NCBI RefSeq assembly: GCF_964355755.1
Contig: NC_092675.1
Location: 20,722,912-20,786,911 of the forward strand
Origin: Antedon mediterranea
Lineage: Eukaryota > Echinodermata > Crinoidea > Comatulida > Antedonidae
Length of the DNA: 64,000 bases
Reading direction: 5' to 3'
Shown: in pieces, positions 45,668 to 58,300 of the stretch
How positions within the stretch are numbered: position 1 is the stretch's first letter
Layout of the letters: every line of letters starts with the position of its first letter
The notes under the pieces: generated by a model
What the model was told of the DNA's origin: nothing
Database searches by the model: none
What the model saw: only the letters and a program-made list of their open reading frames with translations
Made by a program: the position numbers and the translations under genes

Positions 45668-46336
45668 TATATAAATAGGCTTATAATGGTAGATATTAAT
45701 GTTTTTCGTTGCCTTAAATACACACGTCACACGTACGTATAATTAAATAAGTCACCGTGATAGAAGAAGGCCAATATATAAACTGAAGCCGATATCTCCG
45801 ATAAGTAGGCCTACTGAAGGCATATTTCACAGGCATTTTAGGTTTTCAGGATAGAAGTTGTGAGTGAGTGAACGATTGTCGACGTGGGTGACTGAATAAT
45901 AATTCCCGATCATTGAGGTTTAATCGGATTTGACGAGTATCAAGCCACTTCCGATTTATTTAACCTATTGTTGGTGCGGGTATTGTTGCCAAGCTCAGAT
46001 CACGTCTTTAAGAACTCGATTTGCACGAACGGCCGAGTTTCACTGCACATTAATTGTACTCACATCACCAGCAGTCGGTAACCGGTTTATGTTTGCCTTT
46101 TCGAAACATTTTAAATCGTTTTAGTTATCAAGCAAACCACCTATCACCACAGGAGATTTGTTCGACTTGGAATTCGATCGGGTTAATTCCGTTAGAAACC
46201 CCTGTGCGTATACTGTATGTGTGTCAGTCCAACTCAAGTCAGCAACACTACCACCATTCCATAACACAACTGGAAATACACTTGCAATTGCCTTTGTTTT
46301 CTTCTTTTGGATTGTGACTTATTTACATTTAGGATA
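45668..46336 (+). promoter_or_regulatory. candidate tolloid promoter and 5' UTR
   Basis: TATATAA at about 45775 (and GTATATAAATA at about 45667) are TATA-like elements some 550-670 bp upstream of the start codon. The following 500 bp is more balanced in base composition than the upstream intergenic DNA and has no long open frame in phase with the gene. CATTTAG just before 46332 could be the acceptor of a 5' UTR intron. All of this is inference. Confidence 0.35.
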
Positions 46337-49300
46337 ATGCGATCTGTTACTCGGCGTTATTGGATATTTTCATTGTCTTTTAAGGAATTTGTGTTACTAG
46401 GTATATTCGTTTTAAGCATTTGTTCTCAATGTAACGGTGCTGCCACAGACAGTACACAAGACGAAGAGGAATATCATGACCCATGTAAAGCAGGTAAAAT
46501 GTTCTGTTATCATATTTTACTTATCACATTTAATTGTTATCTTATTGCATTGTTATATGTTATTTATATTTTATTTTTATCATATTTATTGTTATTATGT
46601 TTTATTGTCATATTTTATTTTTGTGTTATTTTATTTTTATTGTAAATTTTGTAATATATTTTATTGTTCACATTTTATTTTTATCATGTTTTATCACATT
46701 TTTATCATTTTTCCCTTTCTTTATTGATTTTTTCCGTAATCCAAAGGAAATTATGTTGTTTTCATATAAATGGTCAACAAATGTGTTATTCTTAAACTTT
46801 TAATCGCCTATAACTTAACTATGTAGCATGATGAAAAACTATTTTCAGGGGGCTTGTAAGTTGTAAATATTATAGTTAAAGTGAAAATTGGCGGGCATAC
46901 AACCATGATTTAATTAAGTAATACATTTATTTATAATTGATTATATTAGGAACAGATTATTTCATTCATTTTTAAAATTGAAAGCAAAATTTGACCAGCA
47001 GTACAGTATTACATTTTAAGTACATACAGTACGTAATGTTACATTACGTAACGGTAACATTATAAATCAGTATTTTAAAGCCGTATTCAAATAATACGGT
47101 ACTGTATAGGCCTACAACGTCTTTCTGGTTTATAACTGTGATTCACCCCTCAATTACATTTGTCGTCAGAGACATGGGACTGTGTGGCACAGCATAGGTT
47201 GTTACTAAGTTATTCTTGAATATTTGGGCCCCACAGTGGGTAATGACATTTCAGTTGCTTGTGTTGACTGAAGACGTTTTATCAGATGATCCGTAAGCAA
47301 ATTGTTACTGAATTGTATTTAAGCTTGGTTCCCACTAGAACGTAACGCCAGGACGTAAACGCAACGCAAGCGTTTTAACCAATGACAAACGAAGTTATAG
47401 ACTATAGTCTATAGTTAGCAATCACAAGCGAATAAGCCATCGCTTGTGATTGGTCAATTCACTTGCGTTGCGTTACGTCCTTGTGTTGCGTCGCTAGTGG
47501 GAACCACGCTTTACGGAGAATAATTCGAATAAGGCCTATGTATATTTTCAAATCATGAAAATAGTATAGGCCTACCATAAAGGGGAATTTCCTACATGTC
47601 CAAAATATTTAATAATGAATATCTGTTCTTGGTTAGATAGGTATTTTAACTGTAAACTTGTAACTATATAAATTACGTTAAATTAAGTGGACAGAATATA
47701 CCAAATCTTTTTGAGTTAACGTTTTTGTTGAATTGCCAGCAAAAACCAACTAAGTACAATTATTAAGCCTAATATGTTTTGAGGTAGAAAACGTCAATGC
47801 ACTATACGAAGAAGGGTATTTTGGCTTCGTCTCAATTTGATCTCGGCAGGGAATTAGCTTCAACCCAAGTATGAAATTGTTTTGGCTTCTTCGAAGTAGA
47901 AACACTTATTATCTAGTTGACATATTGTGTGGGGTCCAGAAAGGAAGACCAGAGTTTAGTTCAGCCACAAATTATATCTAAATAGTGTACGTTTTATGCA
48001 AAGAATATTTCAAAATTCCCGAGTGTTAACAAATTCAAACCAGACACGTTTTGATAAATAATATCAAAACATTCCAAGACAAGGTATGTTTTACCGGTCA
48101 TGTTTTGGTTTATTAGGTTATACCTGTGGCAGCTGGGTACAGAAAATTAAGGTATCATTTTCAATTGAATGATTGATGTAATTTATAGTGTTAAAATATT
48201 TGATTTCACGAATAATGTTGGGTTCATGATATAAGTTGTTGAAATGTTGACGCGGTGGATGATGGATTTGTTGCAAACATTCTTACAAAAGTATTGATTT
48301 TCATTGAAAATTGTTATACTATTCATGGCACTTGTTTATAATAAGTATAAGTACATTTTTTGTTGATTTATTTGTTGTATATTGTCTCAGACACTTTTCT
48401 TGAATTGTGCAGAGGTGCGATAATACCCACATGCTTTAATATCTCCATGGTGATGGAGGTTATTCTCAGAGGGAGGTGAAACAGCTGAAATTAGCGACGT
48501 TTATGAGGACTGAAGCTTTCGTCTATCTATAATAATTATTTTACTTTAAAACTAATTTCACAACAAAAATTTAATTCGTAATAAAAGTACATCTGAATCC
48601 GAATATTTTGAAATTAAAATAATATAGCCTAAAGGCCCGTTTACACACGATAAATAACGGCGATGTAAATATGTTTCTCTACTATATATAGGGCCTACAC
48701 ACAATAAAATCGTTTTATCATTAGTTTTATTGTTCTTATTACTGATCATGACGTAATTTGATAAGATTTTTGAAAATATTATTTTTATTTATTGAAGACA
48801 GTATGAATAGAGTTTTGTAGTTTTTTTGTTTGTTTTCGGTAGACAAAATGTATCTATCTTTTTATCGTCGTTCTTTATCATCCTAGTATAAACGGGCCTT
48901 TGTCGACGAACTTATTGGCACTGTTTATTATTTACAAAATAATTTTTATATAGACCAAAACTATATTTTACTTATTTTTTTTGATAGTTTAGTTCAAAAT
49001 AATATATTTATACAAAAATAAGAATGATTGAACCGAGAAGAAAGTTCAAATGCATCATGGACGACCCAATTCACCTAAAATAAATAGTTTATATTGAAAT
49101 TGATAGTATCATATAATAATCAAAACAATACTCGATATAACAATTTTCTAATGACAGATTATCTGGTATAAGTGATTCAAGTGCAGGTTAGCGATATGTC
49201 CATCAGCTGGTTATCTATATTGATATAAGCAGAAAACTGTAGTAGGTGCACTGGGTTACAGAAAGTCATTGGTCTGCAAAATCTAGGGTCCTCGATAGTC

Positions 49301-52300
49301 ATTTAGTTCCATTTATTATTACACAAATTCATAAATCCAAAGTAAAAAAACGGACTCATGAAAAATACATTTTAGAGCCAAAGTTGGAGTGGCCTTTTGA
49401 AAAGAGTGCATGAGATAAGTATGGAATTCAATATTGGAAATAGCTTCTCCTCATCGTTGTAGAAACCATTGAAAAGGAGACCAATACAACTGGTACTAGA
49501 TCTACTGCAGAAGTTTCCAAAAATGTAGAAGTTCCACTTAAATTAAACCCATGCCTGATCCTCAGCGACTACTCAGTTACATCGATCCCTGATCCGTGCA
49601 AACCCTCCTATACAATAAACTGATATATTTCTATGGTTAGTTCTGTTCTTTAATAAAGATGAGAGCCTTTATTAGGCTACAAGTAGGCCTACCTTGTTTT
49701 CTAAGGTGGAGATTCTCTGCTACTCAGAACAGGTGTTGAACAGGTAAATCTTAACTAGAAAACAATTGCCACACACCGAGTCAATTAAATGAATTATGCT
49801 ATCAACACCAGTGTTATTAACACTATCCGATTAATATCAATTAGTTGTAACACCTTGAAGGATTACAATTAAACATGTGCAAGAAGCCTGGTGTTTTCAA
49901 AGATTAACTCTTAAGTTGTTGACATCGCAACATTCCAACATCTTAGGCCTACTTCTTTGTTGTTATTGAAGCTTCTTGAACTTTTGTTAAAGTTGTTATA
50001 ATCTCCGTAAGTAGATTTCTTGGATAAATCATCAGGCAATGTTATAAATAGACCTACTACCATTTTCTGAAACATTAAGACATTGAATCACGTCGCCTCT
50101 GTCTCAATTGTGAAGTTCTATAAGAAGGTCCTTATCAGCCAAACTTTTAAATCTGATCGAACATAAAGAATAGAAAAATGGTTGGCATTCATTTTGTTGT
50201 TTTCATTTTGGTCTATCTCTTACCACAAATGTAGTCCTATAAATGGTTCATTTGGTCAACGATCAAATATTCTGATAACGGTTGTGATTCCGTGGAATTG
50301 ATCCAGATTAGAAGGTCTTCGATTTTATGACATGAATCGTACTGTTTTCGTTCGGATCCCCTAACGCAAAGAAGCATTGCTTTCAATCCTCATGTTAGAG
50401 TTTTTTGTTATAATTGTTCATACTCTCCATTTACCTTTGAAATCACAGATACAATTCTTAATCGTTTTTTACTGTAACATGACAGACTAAATGATGACAG
50501 GCAAAATGACGACGGGGCAATTACCAACCATTTTTTGGAAAGGCCCTCTGGAGTTCTTACACAGAGGCTCTCAAAGATAGTATGCCTGACTGACTGACTG
50601 TCACGGTTGAGGACAGAGGACAAGCTTGAATTGATATTAGCCAGGGTATTATAGTCCCTTTTCCAAGATACCCCATACACATTCCTTTTCAATGGCAGGT
50701 CTGGATGAACTCTAAACAATGCCAAATAATTCTTTAGAAAAGCATATATTTTACTATTATTTATAATTTTTTTCATATAGCTGGTTTTATTGGAGATATA
50801 GCACTTTCACAAGAGGAATATAATGAACAGCTAAAATATTACTTAGAAGAAAAAAAATATATTGAAGAACTAGAAAAGATAGAAAATGAAGAAAAGGAAG
50901 GTAGACAAAATGGAACAATAGCACCTCAAACAGGTATAGTTATTTACCTTCAACAAGATGATTCTGAGATCTGTGTTTCTTTTCAGTAAAAAATCTGTGT
51001 TATATGTTCAGTTAGTCTGTCAAATCGCTATTATTCTTTAGTAGCATCAATTGTCAATAGAATCCAATTACCTTTTTTTTTTGTTATTATTTGCAGTATA
51101 TTATGATTATTATTGATATTTGTAGTACTTAGTAGACCACCTCCACCCACCTCAAGAAAGCGGCGAGCCGTAACGGCCAGGCAAGATAGAAGATGGCCGC
51201 ATGCAGTCATTCCGTACATGATAGATGGAAATTTCACAGGTACAGTATTTTGCCTTTTTTCTTAATTTAATTTCCCCTGGATATTGGATATTCGAGTACA
51301 ATAGGTTAAAACCTTGTAAGGAATATACATGTATTAATGGCTAATGTTCCTGAACAGGTTAACATTACTCAATAAAAAACCCAATTTAGTAGGCCTAAAT
51401 AGCTCAATACCACTCAGTACAAACCACAATTTACTAGCCAATTTACATTATTTTGTGTTGAATATATCCATCATAAGCCTATGCTGAGGTGATATTTGTA
51501 TCTTTGTTTGGGCTAGCAAAATGGCATTTGGCTAGTGGAATCTGACTAGTGGAATCTATGGAAGATACGTATGGTATGTGAGGATCCTAGTAATCGCAAT
51601 CGACTGGCTTCTAATTTCTTGATGTGTTTTAGTTGAAGTTGAATTGAAGCATAGGTGGAATCAAGAAATTGAAAAACAATAGTACTGTACATTAGTTTCA
51701 GTTCAGAACATTTTAAGACCTCCCTATTTCAAATTCTTAGATCTACGGAATAAGAAAATACTTAAATACTGTAGAACCCCTATTATATTAAGAGGAAACC
51801 TTATCAACAAGCATGAATGTGCGATACTCGGGGTACAGCAAAAGAAGCTGTAATGACGGGATGTGACGTCACATACACATCAATAACCTCGCTACCAAAT
51901 AGTTTATATGGCTATACGGTACCATCTTCGAGATGTCATATGGCTGCATCCGGTTTGAAATAAAAAAATCTGGCTTTATAGCTTTGAGGACATGTATAAG
52001 GGAGGAGTAGTACTTTATAAATCGTACTTTTTACTCAATAGTGTTGGATGGAAGAGGAGAAGATGAGAGAGTCCTAGACTCGGGTACCCCGAGTTATAAA
52101 GGTATTCTACTCTAGTGATCTCAAAGTACAAATAACACAAAATAAATGTTGAATTTGTCTTCACAGGCTCTCAACGAGCAATGTTTAAACAAGCTATGCG
52201 ACATTGGGAAAATTTTACGTGTATAACATTTGTTGAACGAGATCCTAGGGAACATCAGCATTATATTTACTTCACCTATAAACCATGTGGGTAAGTATAT

Positions 52301-55300
52301 GGTACATATATTAAGTATTAAAATATCAAACACAAACAAAAATCTGTAAAATATATTTCATAGATTAAACTATGAGCCTGATATTCCCAAATCTGGTCAA
52401 TATATTTGTAATTTGTATGTATCAGTTATAGAATACAGCCCTGCAAAACATTTGTTATAGTGTCTGATGGGAATGTGTGTAATGAATTGAAAAGCCAAGT
52501 CGAGTGCGGTTTCTGGCATACAGTGTTGTCTATTGGACCTACAGCATTGTAACCTTCACTGCTCTGCTGGTACTAATTTATATCTGATAAAAATCATATG
52601 AAAATATAACATATTGTTATTTATTCTATGCCTCAGACCTCCTACTAACCTTGTGAAATGTTATCTATTCATACAGGCCAATGTGACTCATCCAATACAT
52701 CGTTTCAAAGTAAAATAAAATTTTTTCAATTATTCATGAGCTGATCCAGGGGTTGGGCTAACAAGATACTAAAAAAAAAATTCAAAAATTCATAATTTAA
52801 AATTTAGCTGTCAAAAGGGGGAACCGTGCACCCTTGCTACCCTCCTGGATCCGCCCCTGTAATGTACTTTACTTTACCTTTAATGTACTGTAGACTATAA
52901 TTACACTACCTGTACTTTACATGTCCATGTCCTCTGTAGGAAACTCACTATGTTATTAAATGTATTGTCATCTTCCTTACATTTCTGCATTTTTCTTAGG
53001 TGTATACCATCATTTTCATCTGTCACATGGTGTTCTTTGTAACCATCCTTAAAGTTTGTTTTCAAACTTATTTGGCCCCATCCACACACTTTAATTGACT
53101 TCATTGATACATAAAAACTTTTTATTTATATTGTTAATTCACTAATGTTGTGTTACTAAATTGATGTATATGTGTACTGTTTAGATGCTGTTCATTTGTT
53201 GGTCGTCGAGGTAACGGTGTCCAAGCAATCTCAATTGGCAAGAACTGTGACAAATTTGGGGTAGTGGTCCATGAACTTGGACATGTTGTTGGCTTTTGGC
53301 ATGAACACACCAGGCCGGACCGCGATGATCACGTTACTATTATCAACCAGAACATCATGCCAGGTGAGTAATAATGTAATAACTAATAATGTACACAATG
53401 TACAAATTTATATTTTAATACTAATTCATTTAAACTACAAAGATAGTTTGACATCTCTGAGGCCATTTTATCATGCAAACACGCAAAGATTAGTTCAGCA
53501 GTCATACCAATATGTTACATTTAACTTGATTGATTAACAGACACCAACAGAAGAACAAAATTATTTTATTTTTCTTAATTTTAAGGTTTTCATTATTTTT
53601 TCATATTTATTTTGTTTGAAAGTTTGCATCGTGAAATCAAATGTTGATATAAAAACATACTGATAAAGAAATAATTTGATTTTTTCATGTTTTTACTAGC
53701 AGAGCAAACACTCTTAAATAAAGTTACATTAGTTAATACTAAATTAAAGTGATCTGTAAATTATCCTTTATAATTTCTCAGAATTGTTTTTTTAAGCTTG
53801 TTAACAACACTAAGTGAACTTTATAGTGGGTGTTAGTGAACAGAAAAAGTTATTTTAAAACATAAAGGTTTCTTGAGGCTTGTCTGACCTGTGTAGTTTA
53901 AATTGAGGCTAATTGGATTCAACAAGTTTCCTCTATGTTATCCTTGGAGCTAGCATTAACAAAGGCGATATCACAATCTATTAGTCGTGATACATTATGA
54001 ATCACACAAAGCCAACAATTTTCCAGATTACTATCTACACAACTACTTTACATCTTTCTCAATCATGTAGTATTTATTACTCAGAATTATGTGCTGATAA
54101 GTGTCATACGTTTTTGAATGTAATGTTGAATGTCCTTTCTAAAAATCTGCCGTGATTTTGCACACACAGTCATGAATAATAATACTTTAGTAAACACTGG
54201 CATAATAGACAAGGTAAAACAAGCGTTTCCTGTATGGATAATTTTACTAAGTTACGGAATACTCCCAGATGATTTAAAAATCAGCTTTTGATCTAAACTG
54301 TGTAGTGTCAGTTGCGATTCTTAGAATACAAATGAATGACTTATTGTAAGATGTATATTTTTGGCGCAGACCCACACCTAAATTTTGTGTCTATGACCCA
54401 CAATTGTACATTTAGGCCCTCGGTTATACCAGCATAATGTATGACCTGACCTAAAATAATCTGCATCATATTATTGCTAGTTAGGTAAGATCTTACGGAC
54501 TGCACAAAGTAGAAATGATTTTAAAAATCTTGAATAGGTCTGAAAATAGATTGAAGGCTTTAGTCTGCTCACTAAAAGTTGACTGACAGTTAGGTTTCAA
54601 GAGTTAGATTTTCAAGTTGTTTTTGTAAAGCACTTCAAAAGTAAATTTCCACAGAAAAAGTGAATACACCTACTACTTCATTTGTGGTGTTATAGCTTGT
54701 TTGTATTGAAAAATCCCAAAAGAACCATTTTCTTTGAAACCGATTTTGGTAATGTAGCAGCTTTTCATTTTTAGTACAATAAACCAGTTCTGTCGGATAG
54801 CGTTCTTTGAAATGATTTCATCTATTACCCACAACACAATGCGTCAAATGTTCCCGTTGTTTTCAGTGTGAGTTGACCTCATCTTGATCAAAAGATCAAA
54901 TTGAAACCGTGTTTATGTTGCATCTAAAATTGCTCTACGGAAACTGGTCTTGTTCAGTGAAATAAGATTCAATGAAACCGACAATTGGGAACCAACATTT
55001 CTGATATTAAGAAAAAAGATATTCTCCTGCTCAATAAAAACAGGCCCTAAAAATCAAAATCTGTTTTCTCTGGCCAAGATATTGGATTCTAGTAGTACCT
55101 GTTTTAAAATTATGTAAAGCAGGTGAACTGCATGAATACTTAAAGCTCTACACTCAGTTCCTTTGTGCTTCAATTTCAAAGTTCTTGGCAGTACCAGAAC
55201 ATTTTTGATTGCAAAAGTCTTTGTCCTCAGCAACCTATTAATATTTTACTTACTAACAGGTGTGTTCGTCCCTTTCCACGTACTGTACAAGTAGCTATTA

Positions 55301-58300
55301 ATTTCTCAGATACGATCCTTCGAGTCAGGACTTATTGTACACCACATAAGGTGGTCGGCATCTAGTACGTATCATCCTCCAATGATACAAATCCCAGGTG
55401 ATTGCCTTGGCGTTTCCATGAGCAGAATTTAAGCTCTCCGGAAAGTTGAACCACATGCACAGGAAAAGATTTAATAAGAGGTGCAACTGGGTCGTTGAAG
55501 AATTCACATTTTTTCAACAATAGATTTAGATATAAATTGACCTTTATAAAGCCTTTTATTTTTCAACGGAATTTTAAAATAAAAATATTTTCATTTTTAC
55601 AACCTGTAATATTGATTACCAAAGTGTCTGTATTTGGCGTAAAACAGTCGTAAAAACTTTTGGTGTTAAAATACCATGTAATTATTACCGAGTATCATGA
55701 ATTTCTGTATATTTATTTTATTTATACAGTCAATACAATTTTCTTAAATCAAGTCAAATCAAGTAAATTTATTGTCATTTGTAAACATATAAAAAACATT
55801 TACATTGAAATGAATCTTGAAACCAATATTTTCCCTCAATTCCTGAAGTATTAATTTGTTTGCATTTTACCATGATAAAGAGTGGCCTTACATGTCATGA
55901 GACATCAGCTGAATTATAATGTTGCCAAGTCACCCCTAACATTACGAGTTAAAACTGTCTCCTTATTTTAAATGATGTGTTACCTTACAGACTATATACA
56001 CTAAACAAAAATTAACAAATGGTGTACTGATATGAGGATTCTTGTAACATAAACAGGGTCTGAATTTGAACCAGGATACCTGGTAACCCATACTCATCAA
56101 GAAGATGCCCTGTGTTTTTTAGATTGAACAAGAGCCATGTACACTGGACCTTCATTGTTATCCGAGAAGTTCTACTACCAGAGACTTGAACCTGTGCCGA
56201 TATTATGATTTGGTTTGCGGAACTCCTCCTTTAATAGCTTTTTAATTACAGTATCTATTTATTCAAGTTTTGTTAGCTTTCACCAGTTATATAAAAAATA
56301 TTATTCTAAACATATACTTTGCTTAGGTGAATGGTCAGAGCAGCTTCTTCTTTTCCTTCATCACTAGTGTTTATATAGCCAGACATTTATTACACTTTTT
56401 CTTGATAAAACCAGATGTAAGAATCTATCAAACATAACAACTCATGATGTATAATCAACAACAAGTTAACCACAGTTTATTGAACACAGGATGTAAACTT
56501 TAAGTTTAAGTGTCATTGAAAGTGCGTTTCAGACCAGAGTTTGATAGCGACTTAGTAATCTTTGTAACACTTGGCAGATATGACAATGGTAGAAAAAATC
56601 CATACTGGCTTTAGTGTGAGTTTTCCTCCCAGTTTCTACCTATACTGGATGTACATCCTATATTTTGTTCCTGGGGTATAAAGCTTGGTTCCCATGTGAA
56701 CCCAACACAAGGATGTATGCACGCCACAAGCAATTTGACAAATGTTTCCAAGTGGAAACCAAGCTTTAGTCCCTGGCTGCCAAACTTTTCCAAACTTCCC
56801 ATTTTCATGTTCAACTACTGTACTGTAGATTGGTTGTCGTTAAATGTCATTAACATTCAATCACTTTAATTTATTGTTTTTCTTCACCTGTACATAAATT
56901 GTTTTCTTTTTAACATAGGTTATTGACATTTATGATATATAAAATAAATAATTTATGATATAATTTACACTACGTACAAGAGGATGCATACATTGTAAAC
57001 ATGTTTTATTTATAATAATATATTAATATAAATAAAACAGGCATTTTTATTTATAGCAATAATATTATTATAAATAAAACATGTTTACAATGTATTTTAT
57101 TTATAATAATATATTTTACACTGTATATCAAATAAAGAATGGAGGAAGCAGTAACATTGAGGATAATACCAAAAGAGTGGTAGGAGTAATTGTCATATAT
57201 ACTCCCTTTTTTGGGGGGAAAATAGTGGCAACCATTTTGTTCAGGTCAATGTTTTCCTGATAAATGTTTCACTCAAAACATGAATTATATGTTGATTCTT
57301 TTTCTATTAGGATTATACACTGAATATGCGTAATGTTCAGATTAGCAAGATTATGTTTTTAGTAGAAATTAAGTCAATTGATGTTATCTTAAATTTGTAC
57401 TGTCCCTAAATGAAAAAGTGTATTATTTTTGTAAAAACTTGTTTTTTTTAAATTGTAAAGTTCTTCAACTACATCATATTCTTGGTACTAACTAACCTAC
57501 TTACGTGTAAATAAAATCTTTGAATTTTCAACCAAATATTTTTTAAGTAGACCATATCCTAAAGTGCTACTATACTTAATATTACATTGTACTAACTTTC
57601 ACTTTATTGATTGATTTATTTTATTCAACACTTTTTATTTAGTTTTATACCATTTTTTTGTTGATAGGACAAGAATACAATTTTCATAAACTGTCGGCAG
57701 AAGAGGTAGATAGTCTGAGTGAGCCTTATGATTACTACAGCATAATGCATTACGCTCGTAATACATTCTCACGAGGAATCTGGCTGGATACCATCTTACC
57801 TCGCAAGGATCCAGAAGGAGGTGAACGACCGGAGATTGGTCAACGAAAGCATCTAAGCCCAGGAGATATCACACAGGCTAACAAGCTATACAACTGCCCA
57901 CGTATGTGAAGTATTTATTAATCTGTTGACTAAATTTAAATTGGTGGCATTTACAAAAGCAGTGCAGTTCAGTAAACAATAAAAAAAAAACAAAGCAGAA
58001 AATGTTGAAAAAAAAGTAATGATTATTATAAATAAATATAATAATAATTTATTTGGAAGCTACATTTTTGAAACAGTGGCACACTTCTTGAATGAAAGTG
58101 TGCCAGAGTAAGTTAAAAAAATATATATATGTATATATAATAATAATAATAGTTAAATAAATAATAGTGAATATAGATTACATACAAGCCATATATGAAG
58201 GGGAGTTAAAGCAACCAATCATATTCCTGTTCCTAGTTTTAAAAAAATTATATAAGTCTTAATGCCAAACATCTGATTAAAACCTTATTTTACTATTACT

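Larger units (their letters stand above)
38569..46336. other. long non-coding interval between transportin and tolloid
   Basis: About 7.8 kb without a recognisable coding gene. The left part is probably transportin 3' UTR or its introns; vertebrate TNPO1 also has a very long 3' UTR. It holds a minisatellite (40537-41163), a MITE family 2 copy (42833-43013), a tandem duplication (43648-44190) and a hairpin (44966-45006). The tolloid promoter and 5' UTR occupy the right end. AATAAA at 40415-40420 is one of several possible polyadenylation signals. Confidence 0.5.
46494..50780. other. tolloid intron 1
   Basis: A 4.3-kb intron. The first 240 bp is low-complexity T-rich sequence (repeats of TTTTATTTTTATCAT type). 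It contains MITE family 2 copy 3 (47321-47512) and a third MITE type (48631-48901). The rest appears unique. I see no coding remnant. Confidence 0.6.
53364..57667. other. tolloid intron 5 (large, within the astacin domain)
   Basis: A 4.3-kb intron between the zinc-motif exon and the Met-turn exon. It contains SINE debris near 56120-56220 (a minus-strand B box, GGTTCAAGTCTC), a short family 2 MITE (56681-56766) and a long palindrome (56991-57092). The stretch 54840-55520 is less AT-rich and has no open frame; it may be regulatory. Confidence 0.5.

Noticed and set aside
46534-46803. Hydrophobic open frames resembling membrane proteins after tolloid exon 1
   Set aside because: They arise from T-rich low-complexity intron sequence, which always translates as Phe/Leu/Ile/Tyr.
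50408-50776. Minus-strand open frame of 122 codons before tolloid exon 2
   Set aside because: No recognisable domain; it is intronic sequence ending at the acceptor of a well-supported exon on the other strand.
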